Source of the DNA: Anaerolineales bacterium
Lineage (GTDB): Bacteria; Chloroflexota; Anaerolineae; 4572-78; J111
Assembly: GCA_012032575.1 (NCBI GenBank)
Contig: JAAUSP010000331.1
Location: 1-8,197 of the forward strand
Reading direction: 5' to 3'
Length of the DNA: 8,197 nt
The notes under the pieces are model-generated. The model had not been told where the DNA came from. It saw nothing but the letters and a program-made list of their open reading frames with translations, and made no database searches. Position 1 is the first letter of the stretch, and every line of letters begins with the position of its first letter. Below, piece after piece: positions 1-7,961 of the stretch. Both the position numbers and the translations under genes were made by a program.

Positions 1-4
1 ACAC

Positions 5-73
5 AAGGAGTAAGGTAGTAAGGAGTAGGTAGTAGGGGGACTCCTTACTACCTACTACCTACTACCTACTACC
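5..73. repeat. Heptamer tandem repeat with inverted arm (hairpin element 1)
   Basis: Positions 48-73 are three full copies plus a partial copy of the 7-base unit CTACCTA. The segment before it (5-36) carries related units on the opposite strand (GGAGTAAGGTAGTAAGGAG). A perfect 12-bp inverted repeat pairs 14-25 (GGTAGTAAGGAG) with 41-52, leaving a 15-base loop. The element ends 23 bases before the ATG of the GlmU-like gene, so any promoter for that gene is within or upstream of it. It resembles the short tandemly repeated repetitive (STRR) heptamers known from filamentous cyanobacteria, but no homology search was possible. Confidence 0.85.
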
Positions 74-96
74 ACTTAAAAGCGAGGTATAAATTC

Positions 97-1436
97 ATGT
101 CAATCCAGGCTGTCATTCTGGCCGGCGGGGAAGGGAAACGGATACACCCGCTTGGCGTCAACAAACCGAAGGCGATGTTTGAATTATTGGGCAAGCCGCT
201 GATCCAGACAGTGGTGGAGAATTTAGCCGAAGCCGGCATCACCGATTTGATCCTGATTACCGGCCCCAACCAGGAGCAAATTCAGAGCCACTTTGGCGAC
301 GGCGGCAACTTTGGGGTGAAAATTCAATATGCGTTTCAGGCCGAGCCGCTGGGCCAGGCCAACGCGGTCCAGCAGGCCGAAGGGCTGGTCAACACCCATT
401 TCTTTGTGCTCAATGCCAACGATATTTTTGAGCCGCGCCTGCTGCAAGAGGTGGTCAGGCAGGCCCAGGCGAAGCAGGCCAACCTGGCCCTGGTGGGCCG
501 TAAGGTCAGCGAACCCTGGCGCTTTGGGGTGATGCGCTTCGATGCCGGCGGGCGGCTGGTCGGGGTGGTCGAGAAGCCGCCGCGAGGCCAGGAGCCGAGC
601 GATGTCGGCGTGGTCGGCGTTTACTATTTTCGCCCGACATTTTCCAGTGCATCCGCGATACGCCCCAGGGCCAGACCGACGACCAATTCGAGCGGGCCTA
701 CCAACTGCTGATTGACCGGGGCCAGGCCGTCCACGTGGAATACGACGGCCTGTTCGAGTCGTACAAATTCCCCTGGAACCTGCTGACCCTCAACGATCTA
801 TTATTGCAGCAAAAAATCCGGGGCCGGCAGATCAGCCCCAGCGCCAAAATCTCCGAGCTGGCGGTGATTGGCGATAACGTGGTGATTGAGGCCAATGTGC
901 GGGTTTTTGAGCACGCGGTGGTGCGCGGGCCGGCCTATATCGGTGCGGGCAGCGTCATCGGCAACGGGGCGATGGTCTGGGGCGGCTGCTCCTTTGGCCC
1001 CGGCTGCGTCATCGGCTTTGGCTCGGAGATCAAACATTCCGTTTTTGGCCGCAATGTCTGGACCCACCGCAATTACGTGGGCGATTCGATCATCTCCGAC
1101 AACTGCTCGTTTGGGGCGGGGACCATCACCGCCAACTTCCGCTTTGACGAGGCCGAGATTCCGGTCAACGTGGGCCAGCAGCGCTTCAGCACCGGGACCA
1201 ACAAATTTGGGGTGATTATGGCCGAGGGCTGCCGCACCGGCTGCAACAGCGTGTTGGGGCCGGGCATCAAGGTCGGCCCCAACAGTATCATCGGGCCGGG
1301 CGTGACCCTGCTGGAAGACCTGGCCCCCAATAAGGTGGCCCTGCCCAGCCGCAGCAGCTATGAAATCCGCGATAACAAGCTGGACCTGACGGCCAAAAAC
1401 CGCGACGAGCAGATGAAGAAGCTGGATAAGGCGTGA
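97..1436 (+). CDS. GlmU-like bifunctional sugar-1-phosphate nucleotidylyltransferase/acyltransferase, one frameshift
   Basis: This is a two-domain enzyme of nucleotide-sugar synthesis. The N-terminal Rossmann-like domain (residues about 1-225) transfers an NMP to a sugar 1-phosphate. Its signature is LAGGEGKR..PL..NKPKAM at residues 8-27. The C-terminal left-handed beta-helix (about 245-410) carries hexapeptide repeats and a HRNYVGDS motif with a likely catalytic His near residue 324, followed by GAGTITANFRFDE. This arrangement fits GlmU-type or archaeal-type UDP-GlcNAc pyrophosphorylase/GlcN-1-P acetyltransferase, but the exact sugar is not decidable. The frame breaks at the TTTT run 640-643. 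Adding one T joins 97-711 to the frame of 735-1436 and gives about 446 residues, a normal family length. The start is supported by GAGG at 84-87, nine bases before the ATG. A TATAAA at 88-93 lies too close to be a usual -10 box. The nitrilase gene follows after 48 bases, probably in the same operon. Confidence 0.88.
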
Positions 1437-1473
1437 GTAGATAAAACGATCCGTAACCAGATGTTCGGCAATT

Positions 1474-1478
1474 GGAGG
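1474..1478 (+). promoter_or_regulatory. Ribosome binding site GGAGG that sets the nitrilase start
   Basis: GGAGG lies six bases before the ATG at 1485. An earlier in-frame ATG at 1461 has no such site and would add eight residues (MFGNWRLS) that precede the usual nitrilase-family N-terminus, so 1485 is preferred. Confidence 0.8.
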
Positions 1479-1484
1479 TTATCC

Positions 1485-2288
1485 ATGCTTATTGCCCTGG
1501 CGTCACCCCGGATCGCGACCAACCTGGATGAGGGCCTGGACAAAATAAAGCGGCTCCTGTCCGAAGCTTCAGCCCAAGGCGCGGAGATTGTCTGTTTCCC
1601 GGAAGCCTACCTGCCCGGTCTACGGGGGCAAGATTTTGAGGTGCTGCCCTTTGATCAACCCCACCAGGAGCGGGTCCTCCAGACAGTGGCCGGGTGGGCG
1701 AAGGCATATCGAATTGCCACAATCCTGGGGATGGAACGGCTCACACCGGCGGGCCGGCAGATTGCCGCCGTTGTTTTTGATACCAAAGGCCACATTCAAG
1801 GCTACCAAACCAAAAACCAAATCGCCCCCTCCGAAGACCCGTTCTATATCCCCGGCCATACCCGCCAGCTTTTCGAAATTAACGGTCTAAAATTTGGCGT
1901 GGCGATTTGTCACGAGGGCTGGCGCTATCCCGAAACGGTACGCTGGGCGGCGGTGCGCGGGGCCAAAATCGTCTTTCATCCCCACCACACCGGGAGTGAT
2001 CAAACCGGGGTTCCGCTGACCGAGTGGGGCACGGCTGCGCCCTACTACGAAAAGGCGATGATGCTGCGCAGCATCGAAAACACCATCTACTTTGCCAGTG
2101 TTAACTATGCCTTGCGTTTTCAGGAGTCGGCCACGTGCCTCATTGACCCGGCTGGTCAGTGTCAGGCGTACTTGCCCTACGGCCAGGAGGGAGTGCTGGT
2201 GCAGGCCATCACCGTTGCGGAAGCCACCGGGCTGATCGCCACCCGCTACGCCCCCGAGCGGTATCAGGAATTCAGGCCGGAGGCATAA
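1485..2288 (+). CDS. Carbon-nitrogen hydrolase (nitrilase superfamily amidohydrolase)
   Basis: A cytoplasmic hydrolase of 267 residues, the usual size for a single-domain nitrilase-superfamily amidase. It hydrolyses a non-peptide C-N bond; the substrate cannot be read from sequence. The Glu-Lys-Cys triad is complete: E40 in FPEAYLPG, K110 in YQTKNQ, and C142 in VAICHEGW. The nucleophile codon TGT lies at 1908-1910. The second half holds HPHHTG, the SIENTIYFASVNYA segment and the LIDPAGQ strand typical of the fold. No signal peptide is seen. It follows the GlmU-like gene by 48 bases and precedes a small ORF by four bases. Family members include ureidopropionase-like, omega-amidase and plain C-N hydrolases. 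I would not choose among them, and no neighbour points to a pathway. The reading frame is intact. Confidence 0.92.
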   Translation: MLIALASPRIATNLDEGLDKIKRLLSEASAQGAEIVCFPEAYLPGLRGQDFEVLPFDQPHQERVLQTVAGWAKAYRIATILGMERLTPAGRQIAAVVFDTKGHIQGYQTKNQIAPSEDPFYIPGHTRQLFEINGLKFGVAICHEGWRYPETVRWAAVRGAKIVFHPHHTGSDQTGVPLTEWGTAAPYYEKAMMLRSIENTIYFASVNYALRFQESATCLIDPAGQCQAYLPYGQEGVLVQAITVAEATGLIATRYAPERYQEFRPEA

Positions 2289-2292
2289 AGGG

Positions 2293-2439
2293 GTGAATTC
2301 AAAAAGCATCTTGAGCGCCGGAACCCACTTTTTGACCCTGCTGGGGATCAATGCGTTTATTGTCTTCAAAACCCTCATGGACCTGGGCACGCAGGTGGAA
2401 TATTTTCTCAAACGGTGGTCGGTCAGCGTGGGCCAATAG
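2293..2439 (+). CDS. Small hydrophobic protein of unknown function (48 residues)
   Basis: An ORF starting with GTG four bases after the nitrilase stop and ending at TAG 2437-2439. I do not recognise it. The translation has a hydrophobic stretch at about residues 12-28 (HFLTLLGINAFIVFKTL), then a charged amphipathic tail (DLGTQVEYFLKRW). This could be a short membrane-anchored or membrane-associated peptide. Third codon positions are G or C in 34 of 48 codons, like neighbouring genes, which supports coding. It fills the otherwise empty gap between the nitrilase and the opposite-strand chelatase, and its last 17 bases overlap the chelatase 3' end. The start is weakly supported: AAAGGG directly abuts the GTG, so translation would probably be coupled to the upstream stop. 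It could be spurious. Confidence 0.45.
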   Translation: MNSKSILSAGTHFLTLLGINAFIVFKTLMDLGTQVEYFLKRWSVSVGQ

Positions 2440-3044
2440 CCAAATGCTGCCGCACCCGCCCGGCAATAACGCCTGCCCGGAGCGACTCCAAAGGCAGATA
2501 CTCTCCTTGCAGCCAGGCGGCAATCTCTTTGGCCGCGCCCAAGCGGACAAAACCCTGCTCGCTGTCCAGCACCAGCGCCGCCAGGCGTTTTTGGGCCAGG
2601 GTCAGCGCGGCGTGACGCAGTTGAGCCGGAGAACCAACATTCGAGCGGCCATCGGTGACCAAGACCAGCAGCGGGGTCAGGGCCGCGTCCCGCTGGAGAT
2701 GACTGACCAGAACCCGTTCAGCCAGTTGCAGTCCGGCCGCGAGCGGAGTCCGTCCACCGACGGACATCTGGCGCAGCCGCTGCTCGGCCAGTTCCACCGA
2801 GTTGGTCGGCGGAACCAGCACTTCAGCCCCCGCCCCGCGAAAGGCAATCAGGCCCACCCGGTCCCGCTTTTGGTAGGCGTCCAGCAGCAGGCTCAACACC
2901 GCCCCTTTGACTGCCACCATCCGCTGCCGCGCCCCCATCGAACCGGAGGCATCCACAACAAACAAAATCAGATTGCCCGTGCGGCACGGCGGATTTTGAC
3001 CCGCAAATCGGCGGGTAAAATACGCAGGGGGCATCTATCAGCAG

Positions 3045-3079
3045 TCTCCCCTGCGCCTCTGCCCCTCCGCTCCCCTGCA
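3045..3079. repeat. Pyrimidine-rich short-period repeat inside the VWA gene (element 2)
   Basis: An imperfect 7-8-base periodic tract of CTCCCCTG/CGCCTCTG-like units. It lies in the variable loop between the DATLRAAA segment and ADLRVKIRR of the chelatase. Read on the minus strand it encodes GSGGAEAQG. It resembles the tract at 3371-3410 in composition and unit. The flanking coding sequence is conserved in type, so the tract looks like an insertion tolerated in a loop. Confidence 0.55.
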
Positions 3080-3274
3080 CAAGGCGAAGCGCTGCCGCCC
3101 GCAGCGTCGCATCCACGGCCACATCGCGGACAACTGCCCTGCGGCACAACGGCACGAATATAGTGCCCGCCCTGGTTGACCGCCGTGGTTTGACTGCGCC
3201 GGCCCCGGCCCGGCTGAGGCTGCCGCCGGGCCAGCGGCGGAACTATTTTGCGAACGGCGAAGGCGTCGCCGGGG

Positions 3275-3322
3275 TTGAAGGTTTGTTCGGTTGAACGTTG
3301 AACGTTAAACATTGAACCTTCA
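3275..3322. repeat. TTGAACG heptamer repeat with inverted flanks (element 3)
   Basis: Four 7-base units run in register: TTGAACG 3291-3297, TTGAACG 3298-3304, TTAAACA 3305-3311 and TTGAACC 3312-3318. Flanking 8-mers TGAAGGTT (3276-3283) and AACCTTCA (3315-3322) are inverted copies, giving a potential hairpin. The element lies in the linker between the AAA+ and VWA halves. On the minus strand it encodes the low-complexity segment EGSMFNVQRSTEQTFN. Seven is not a multiple of three, so a change of one unit would change the reading frame. Confidence 0.75.
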
Positions 3323-3328
3323 GCATCC

Positions 3329-4414
3329 TCACTCACCCTCCGAGTCATCGGCTGGACTAGCTTCTTTTTCCTCCCTGCCCCCCTGCTCCCCCGCTCCTCC
3401 GCTCCGCTGCCGGTGCTGCTCGATCAATTCATCCAACTGCTGCTGGTCCAGCCCCGGTTCTTCAAAAGGCTGGCGGCGGCGGCGGTGGAGCAGAGCCAGT
3501 TCAGCAGAGCGGCGGACATCTTCAACCGTGACCTGGCGGCGACCTTCCCAGGCGGCCAGGGTCAGAGCGGTTTTGTAAATCGTAATATCGGCGCGCAGGC
3601 CGTCCACCCCGCTGCCGGCGCAGATGTGGGTGATCAATTCCAACAGCCCGTCGCTGAGCGTTACCTGGGGCAACAAGACCCTGCCTTCGATAATGCGCCG
3701 GCGCAGGTCCGTTTCCGCCTCAGCAAAACGGGTGTAAAAATCAGCCGGGTTGGCTTCAAAGGCGATGCGGCGGCGGACAATCTCGGCCCGCACTGCCGGT
3801 TCCGGCTGACCCACCACCTCGACCGCCAGCCCAAAACGGTCCAGCAGTTGCGGGCGCAAATCGCCCTCTTCGGGGTTCATCGTGCCAACCAGGATAAACC
3901 GGGCCGGGTGACTGACGCTGATACCCTCGCGCTCAACCGTGTTGACCCCCGAAGCAGCCGCGTCGAGCAGCACATCCACGATGTGATCGGCCAGCAGGTT
4001 AACCTCGTCCACATACAAAATGCCGCCGTGCGCCTGAGCCAGCAGCCCCGGCTCAAAACGGCGCTGGCCCGCCCGCAGGGCATGCTCGATATCGAGCGTC
4101 CCCACCACCCGGTCATCACTGGCCCCAACAGGCAGTTCCACAAAGAGCGATGAACCGGCCGGGCGGGAAAAGGGAATGGTTTCGTGGCCGTCGTTGGTCC
4201 GCACCTGGATGCCGAGGCTGTTGGTCTCGGCGGCAGGGAGCAGAACGGCCAGAGAGCGGGCCGCCGTAGATTTGGCGGTGCCTTTTTGGCCGCGAATGAG
4301 CACACCGCCAATCGCCGGGTTGATGGCATTCAGCAGCAGAGCCAACTGCATCGCCTCCTGCCCAACCACGGCGGAGAAGGGATAGAGAATTTGAGTTGTA
4401 ATTTGTTGAGTCAT
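3329..4414 (-). CDS. AAA+ (ChlI/BchI-like) half of a putative cobaltochelatase/magnesium chelatase component
   Basis: An AAA+ ATPase of 361 residues, the motor that powers metal insertion into a tetrapyrrole ring. Walker A is GQKGTAKST (42-50), Walker B ILYVDE (132-137), sensor-1 Asn180 in [13 protein letters not shown], and the arginine finger is R193 in LLDRFG. It resembles the single-chain ChlI-linker-VWA proteins annotated as putative cobaltochelatase (Rv2850c type) more than stand-alone ChlI. The match runs through [23 protein letters not shown] and [12 protein letters not shown]. The natural protein probably continues into the VWA half. A single-base shift between 3331 and about 3410, where G6, G5 and A5 runs occur on the coding strand, would fuse them into about 663 residues. 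The tail [14 protein letters not shown] is encoded by repeat element 4. No good Shine-Dalgarno site precedes the ATG; hairpin element 5 starts 18 bases upstream. No CobN/ChlH partner is present here. Confidence 0.87.
   Translation of the reverse strand: MTQQITTQILYPFSAVVGQEAMQLALLLNAINPAIGGVLIRGQKGTAKSTAARSLAVLLPAAETNSLGIQVRTNDGHETIPFSRPAGSSLFVELPVGASDDRVVGTLDIEHALRAGQRRFEPGLLAQAHGGILYVDEVNLLADHIVDVLLDAAASGVNTVEREGISVSHPARFILVGTMNPEEGDLRPQLLDRFGLAVEVVGQPEPAVRAEIVRRRIAFEANPADFYTRFAEAETDLRRRIIEGRVLLPQVTLSDGLLELITHICAGSGVDGLRADITIYKTALTLAAWEGRRQVTVEDVRRSAELALLHRRRRQPFEEPGLDQQQLDELIEQHRQRSGGAGEQGGREEKEASPADDSEGE
3371..3410. repeat. Pyrimidine-rich short-period repeat at the AAA+ gene 3' end (element 4)
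   Basis: A tract of CTCCCTG, CCCCCCTG, CTCCCCCG and CTCCTCCG-like units with a period of 7-8 bases, including C6 (3378-3383) and C5 (3388-3392) runs. On the coding strand it makes [13 protein letters not shown] low-complexity residues just before the AAA+ stop codon. Its runs are the most likely place for the indel that separates the AAA+ and VWA frames. It is similar to element 2. Confidence 0.6.
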
Positions 4415-4432
4415 AGAGAAGTTGGACTTTCA

Positions 4433-4530
4433 AATTGTGAATTGTGAATTGTGAATTGTGAATGAAAAAACAAGTCTTCTTTTTATCTCTCATTAACCAT
4501 TCACTATTCATCATTCACCATTCACAATTA
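4433..4530. repeat. ATTGTGA heptamer repeat with inverted heptamer arm (hairpin element 5)
   Basis: Four perfect copies of ATTGTGA occupy 4434-4461. After a 29-base spacer, 4491-4525 holds five diverged 7-base units (CATTAAC, CATTCAC, TATTCAT, CATTCAC, CATTCAC) followed by AATTA. The right arm is the inverted complement of the left, with about one mismatch per heptamer, so about 30 bases can pair. The right edge coincides with the sufE stop codon (4528-4530), and the left edge is 18 bases upstream of the chelatase ATG. It is thus the whole intergenic region and would form the chelatase leader. No U-tract follows, so a simple terminator is not supported. Confidence 0.9.
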
Positions 4531-4971
4531 GTTCCCTTCAATCCTCTCCCGCGCGAGGCGTTTGAGATAGGCCAGAATGGCGGTGATGCCGCGCAATCGC
4601 TGCTGCGACAGCACCTTGTGCAGCCCCATTTGCAGGTAAAAATCGCTGGGGATGGCGACAATTTGTTCGGGCGGTACGCCGTACAGCCCTTGGCCCAAAA
4701 TGGCGGCGTAGCCTCGCACGGTAGGCGATTCGGCGGGGATATCGAAATAAAAGGTCATTCCGCCATTCTCCTGCTCAGCGTGAACAAACACCGGGGTCAT
4801 GCACTCGTGAACCTGGTCCATATTGGTTTCTTTGTTGAGCCAGTCGGGCAGGGGCGGCATTTGCTCCGAATATTCCAGTAACAGTTCTAACTTTTCCTGC
4901 CCTTCTGCTTCGCCAAACTCTTCGACAATTTCTTGCAGCCGCGGCGGAATCGCAGCACCTACTTCACTCAT
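4528..4971 (-). CDS. sufE: SufE-family cysteine desulfurase activator
   Basis: A cytoplasmic protein of 147 residues, the normal SufE length. SufE accepts persulfide sulfur from the cysteine desulfurase SufS and passes it to the SufBCD scaffold for Fe-S cluster assembly. The family pattern is clear: IPPRLQEIVEEF (8-19), QEKLELLLEYSE (25-36), the sulfur-accepting Cys57 in VHECMTPV, PTVRGYAAIL, and LRGITAILAYLKR near the end. The start is well placed behind AAGGAG. It lies 23 bases after the stop of the large regulator in the same direction, so it is probably transcribed with it. No sufS, sufBCD or sufU gene is in view, so this copy stands alone within the window. In-frame TAA and TGA stops end it, the second being contributed by repeat element 5. 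Confidence 0.95.
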   Translation of the reverse strand: MSEVGAAIPPRLQEIVEEFGEAEGQEKLELLLEYSEQMPPLPDWLNKETNMDQVHECMTPVFVHAEQENGGMTFYFDIPAESPTVRGYAAILGQGLYGVPPEQIVAIPSDFYLQMGLHKVLSQQRLRGITAILAYLKRLARERIEGN

Positions 4972-4977
4972 AGATTA

Positions 4978-4983
4978 CTCCTT
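4978..4983 (-). promoter_or_regulatory. sufE: Ribosome binding site of sufE (AAGGAG)
   Basis: On the minus strand AAGGAG lies six bases before the ATG at 4971, in the 23-base gap after the regulator stop. It is the strongest Shine-Dalgarno sequence on the minus strand of this window. It suggests sufE is translated on its own account rather than by coupling. Confidence 0.8.
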
Positions 4984-4994
4984 AAAAATAATTA

Positions 4995-7917
4995 TCACCA
5001 CTCGACCAGCTTCCAGATTTCCGGCTGGGGCGCGCCGGCTTCTGCGCCGATCTCGGCGAAAATGGTCACGGCCTGTTTGAGGTGAGTCATGGCCGGTTCG
5101 GTCCGGCCGGCGGCGTGGAACAGGTCGGCCAGGTTGTTGTGCAAGGCTGCCTCGCGGTGGCGGTCGCCCAGTGATACACACAGGGCCAGAGCCGTTTCGG
5201 TCAGGGTGATGGCCCGGTCAATTTTATTGCTGATGCTGCAAACCAGGGCCAGATTGTTAAGAGCCGCAATCCGCGCCGTAGGATCACCCAGAGCCTCAGC
5301 CATAGCCAAACTCTGTTCAAGGTGCTGACAGGCCAAGTCGGAGTCATTTTGGCTGCGGGCCAAAATCCCAGAATCTTATGCACCTGGGCCAACGCCTGAG
5401 TGTCGCCGGCGCTTTCAGCCAGCTCTCTGGCGTTTTGAGCCAGGTTCAGGGCTTTGGTCTCCTGGCCGTGATGGTGAGCCGACAAACTCCAGTCGGCATA
5501 AAGCCGGGCGCTTTCGCCGGACTGGCCGGACCCCTTCTGGGCCGACAGAGCGGCCTGAAAATAACTCTCGGCCAATTCCCACTCCCCGCGCCGGTGATGA
5601 ACATTGCCCAATTTGTGCTCCAGCCGGGGCAGAGTGGAGGCGGCTGCCGTTTCACCCCCCAACAGCGCGGCGGCGGTTTCATAGCTGGTCAGCGCGGCGC
5701 TGTATTCGCCCAACAGGGTGTGCAGATCGCCAATGGCTTCGTGCAGGGCGGTGGCGTCAGGATGGCCCAGGGCCAACGCAGCTTGAAAATGGGCCAGCGC
5801 TTCGGCGTTGGCGTACAGGCTGCGGGCGTGTTCTCCGGCCAGTTTGAAATAGTCGGCCGCTTCACCGTCTTGACCGGTTTGGCGGTAATGATAGGCAATC
5901 TGACCGGCCAGCGCCCCCAGGTCTTGCCGCCCGCGCGTCCGGCCTATCAGCGCTTCGGCGACGCGCCGGTGCAGCAAACGCCGCCGGGTCAGACTGGCTT
6001 CCTCATAAACCAGGGCGCGCAGCTTTTCGTGGCTAAAATCATAGCTGAGACTGCGCTCCCCGCTCCCGTTGACCTCGGCCACTAACCCTTGTTCGATCAA
6101 GGCGTCAAGAGCAGTGACAATTTCCTCGTCGCTGCGGCCGCTGGCGGCACGCAGGGTGTCAAAATCAAAAGAACGACCCATAACGGCGGCAGTTGTGAGC
6201 AGTTGCCAGCCCGTTTCGCTGACCCCGGCCAGGCGCGATTGCAGCAGTCCGCGCACCCCACCCGGCATGGTCCAATCATCGCCGCCGATGGCTTCGCCGC
6301 CTTTGGCTAATACAATCAAGTATTCCACCAAAAGAAGGGCAGGCCCTCGGTTTCGGCGTACAGCCGGGCCTCCAGGCCCGGAGCGATGTCGCTCACCAAT
6401 TCGGCTACCGCAGTCTGGCTCAGGCGTGGTAGGGATAGAAGCGTTACAGGGCCGGCCCGTTGGGCTTCGGTGAGCAGTTGCTGCAAGCGTGATCCGGCGC
6501 TTTCGCTGCGCCAGGTAAGCAACAGGCACAAGGCCCGTCCGCGCAGCCGTCGCACCAAATAGGTCAGCAAATCCAGCGAGGCCGCGTCGGCCCAATGCAA
6601 ATCGTCAAAAAGGATGATCCCCGGCTGCGGCCCGCGACACAAGGCCAGCAGGAGTTGAAGAATACCTTCAAAAAAGCGGCTCTGCGCGCCGGGGCTGTCC
6701 AGGGGAGGCGGAGCCGACAGTCCGGGCCGCAGCGCGGTCAGTTCGGGCAGCAGCCGGGCGACCTCGCTCAGCCAGTGATCGGGCATCTCGGCCAACTGAG
6801 CCGCCAGGGAAGGCTGGCTCAACGCCGCCCGCAACCCTTCGATAAAAAGGCTGTAGGCCAGGTTTGTTTCACCGGCATAGCAGCGAGCGGTCAGGGTGAC
6901 ACTGCCCTGGGCCTGGGTGTGGCCCAAAAACTCCTCGGCCAGCCGGGTTTTGCCAATCCCGGCTTCCCCTTGCAAGATAACCACGTGGCCTGTGTTGCTG
7001 GCGGCGCAGGCTTCGAGCAGGGCGGCCCATTCGGCGGCACGACCCACCAGGGGATAGTCAAAGGAACGAGGCCGGGCGATGATCGGGGCGAGTGCTGCGG
7101 CCACAGGGACAGGCGCAGCCGGGGGTTCTTTGGCCGCCGGGGTGGGTGGCGGAGCCAGGCGGTTCTCCTGAATGGTGGTGTAAAGCTGGGTGGTTTCATC
7201 CAGCGGCGGCACCCCCAACTCCTGATCCATCACCCGCACACACTCGCGGTACTGCCGCAGGGCCGCGCCCCGCTCCCCGGCCCAGGTGTACAGCCGCATC
7301 AATTCGCGGTGGGCCTCCTCGTGCAGCGGGTCCAGGGCCAGCCAGCGGCGGGCATAGGTTATGGCCGGGTCAAACTGCTGGTTCAGGGTGTGACAGCGTA
7401 CCAAATTTTCCAATGCGCCGGCCAGCTCGCGGCGCAGGCTTTCACTCTGAAAATACTGCCACTCGTCAAAATCGGGGCTGTCCCGCAGAGTAAAACCGGC
7501 CAGGAAGTCGTCGCGATAGAGCGTGACCGCCTCGGTCAGCGGCGGCAGGCAGTTGGGGCAAATGGCATCGGCGGGGTGAGGGTGACTGCGACAGGCGGCC
7601 AGCCGGCGCTGAAACTCGACCACATCCAGCCAGATGTTGGCTTCGGCCTGCAAGCCGATGGTTTCGCGGTCAACGTCCAGCCACTCCCCGGCCAGGGCTT
7701 TGTTCAGCGCCGACAGAGTGCGGCGCAAGGCCCCCCGTGCGTGAGTCTGGTCATAATCCGGCCAGAGCAAAGCCGCCAGCGCATCGCGGCTGTGACTCTG
7801 GCGGGTAACGGCCAGATAAGCCATCAAAGCAATCGCCTTGCGAGTATCCACTTCAACCGGCTGGCCATCGCGCTCCAGGCGCGGAGAACCCAGCAAATAG
7901 AGGGTTAATTGGGGCAT
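4995..7917 (-). CDS. SARP/BTAD-AAA-TPR transcriptional regulator, two frameshifts
   Basis: A large signal-responsive regulator of about 974 residues once two single-base shifts are repaired. In order it holds: a winged-helix DNA-binding domain (about 1-100); a bacterial transcriptional activation domain (about 125-255, ending in the DQELGVPPLDETTQLY motif); a proline-rich linker (256-283); an AAA-type ATPase with Walker A GEAGIGKT (317-324) and Walker B IILFDD followed by LHWAD (434-444); then TPR-like repeats from about 670 to the end. No C-terminal LuxR helix-turn-helix is present. A Cys/His cluster lies at 109-123. The frame breaks at AAAA 6330-6333 (expected FFLVEYL) and at AAAA 5362-5365 (expected LGILARSQND), each lacking one base. 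Uncorrected, the gene falls into pieces 7917-6316, about 6340-5201 and 5363-4995. Its target genes are unknown; adjacent sufE is a candidate. Regulators of this build are typical of Chloroflexota and Actinomycetota. Confidence 0.9.
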
Positions 7918-7961
7918 ATAGGTCTCGCCATTTTGCGTTTTTAGTTCAACAAAGTGGGAGG

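Larger units (their letters stand above)
2423..3348 (-). pseudogene. VWA (ChlD/BchD-like) half of a chelatase component, several frameshifts
   Basis: This is the C-terminal half of a magnesium/cobalt chelatase-type motor protein. It holds the linker (GDAFAVRKIVPP, then GRGRRSQTT..GGHYIRA), the VRDVAVDATLRAAA segment, ADLRVKIRR, and a von Willebrand A domain. The VWA metal-ion-dependent adhesion site is complete: DASGSMG, the Thr of GGRTPLAAGL, and the Asp of VTDGRSN. Three single-base shifts cut it: one extra base at the CCC run 3137-3139, one missing at 3013-3020 (GGG or AAAA), and one missing near 2983-2984. All sit in short runs. Restoring them gives one continuous reading frame ending at 2423, in the same frame as the AAA+ half. 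In this protein class AAA+ drives the chelatase and VWA docks to the catalytic subunit. The ATG at 3348 overlaps the stop of the AAA+ half by 20 bases. Real decay, a genuine split, or sequence error are all possible. Confidence 0.8.

Noticed and set aside
640..643. Programmed ribosomal frameshift or transcriptional slippage in the GlmU-like gene
   Set aside because: A four-base T run without a slippery heptamer or downstream structure is too short for efficient slippage, and the same kind of break recurs in unrelated genes. Sequence error or mutation is simpler.
1461..1484. Nitrilase start at the upstream ATG (1461)
   Set aside because: The ribosome binding site GGAGG at 1474-1478 lies inside this segment and fits the ATG at 1485.
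2351..3163. Plus-strand ORF of 270 codons
   Set aside because: It is antisense to the VWA gene, which has a full set of conserved motifs. The ORF translation is low-complexity Arg/Gln/Pro with no family features.
4433..4530. CRISPR array
   Set aside because: The units are 7 bases long and directly adjacent, with no unique spacers between repeats and no cas genes nearby.
5378..6085. Plus-strand ORF of 235 codons, and similar ones at 3413-4153 and 4462-4881
   Set aside because: All are antisense to the TPR region, the AAA+ gene and sufE respectively. The last starts in the spacer of repeat element 5. None shows a motif or its own ribosome site.
5201..6595. Reading the middle piece of the regulator as an independent 464-residue protein
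   Set aside because: Its first 85 or so residues are out-of-frame translation of the ATPase domain and its last 40 are out-of-frame translation of the next TPR piece. The motifs join the flanking pieces after single-base repair.
6595..7908. Plus-strand ORF of 437 codons
   Set aside because: It lies wholly antisense to the regulator, is rich in Gln, Gly and Arg without any recognisable motif, and is a typical shadow ORF in GC-rich coding DNA. The opposite strand carries clear Walker motifs.
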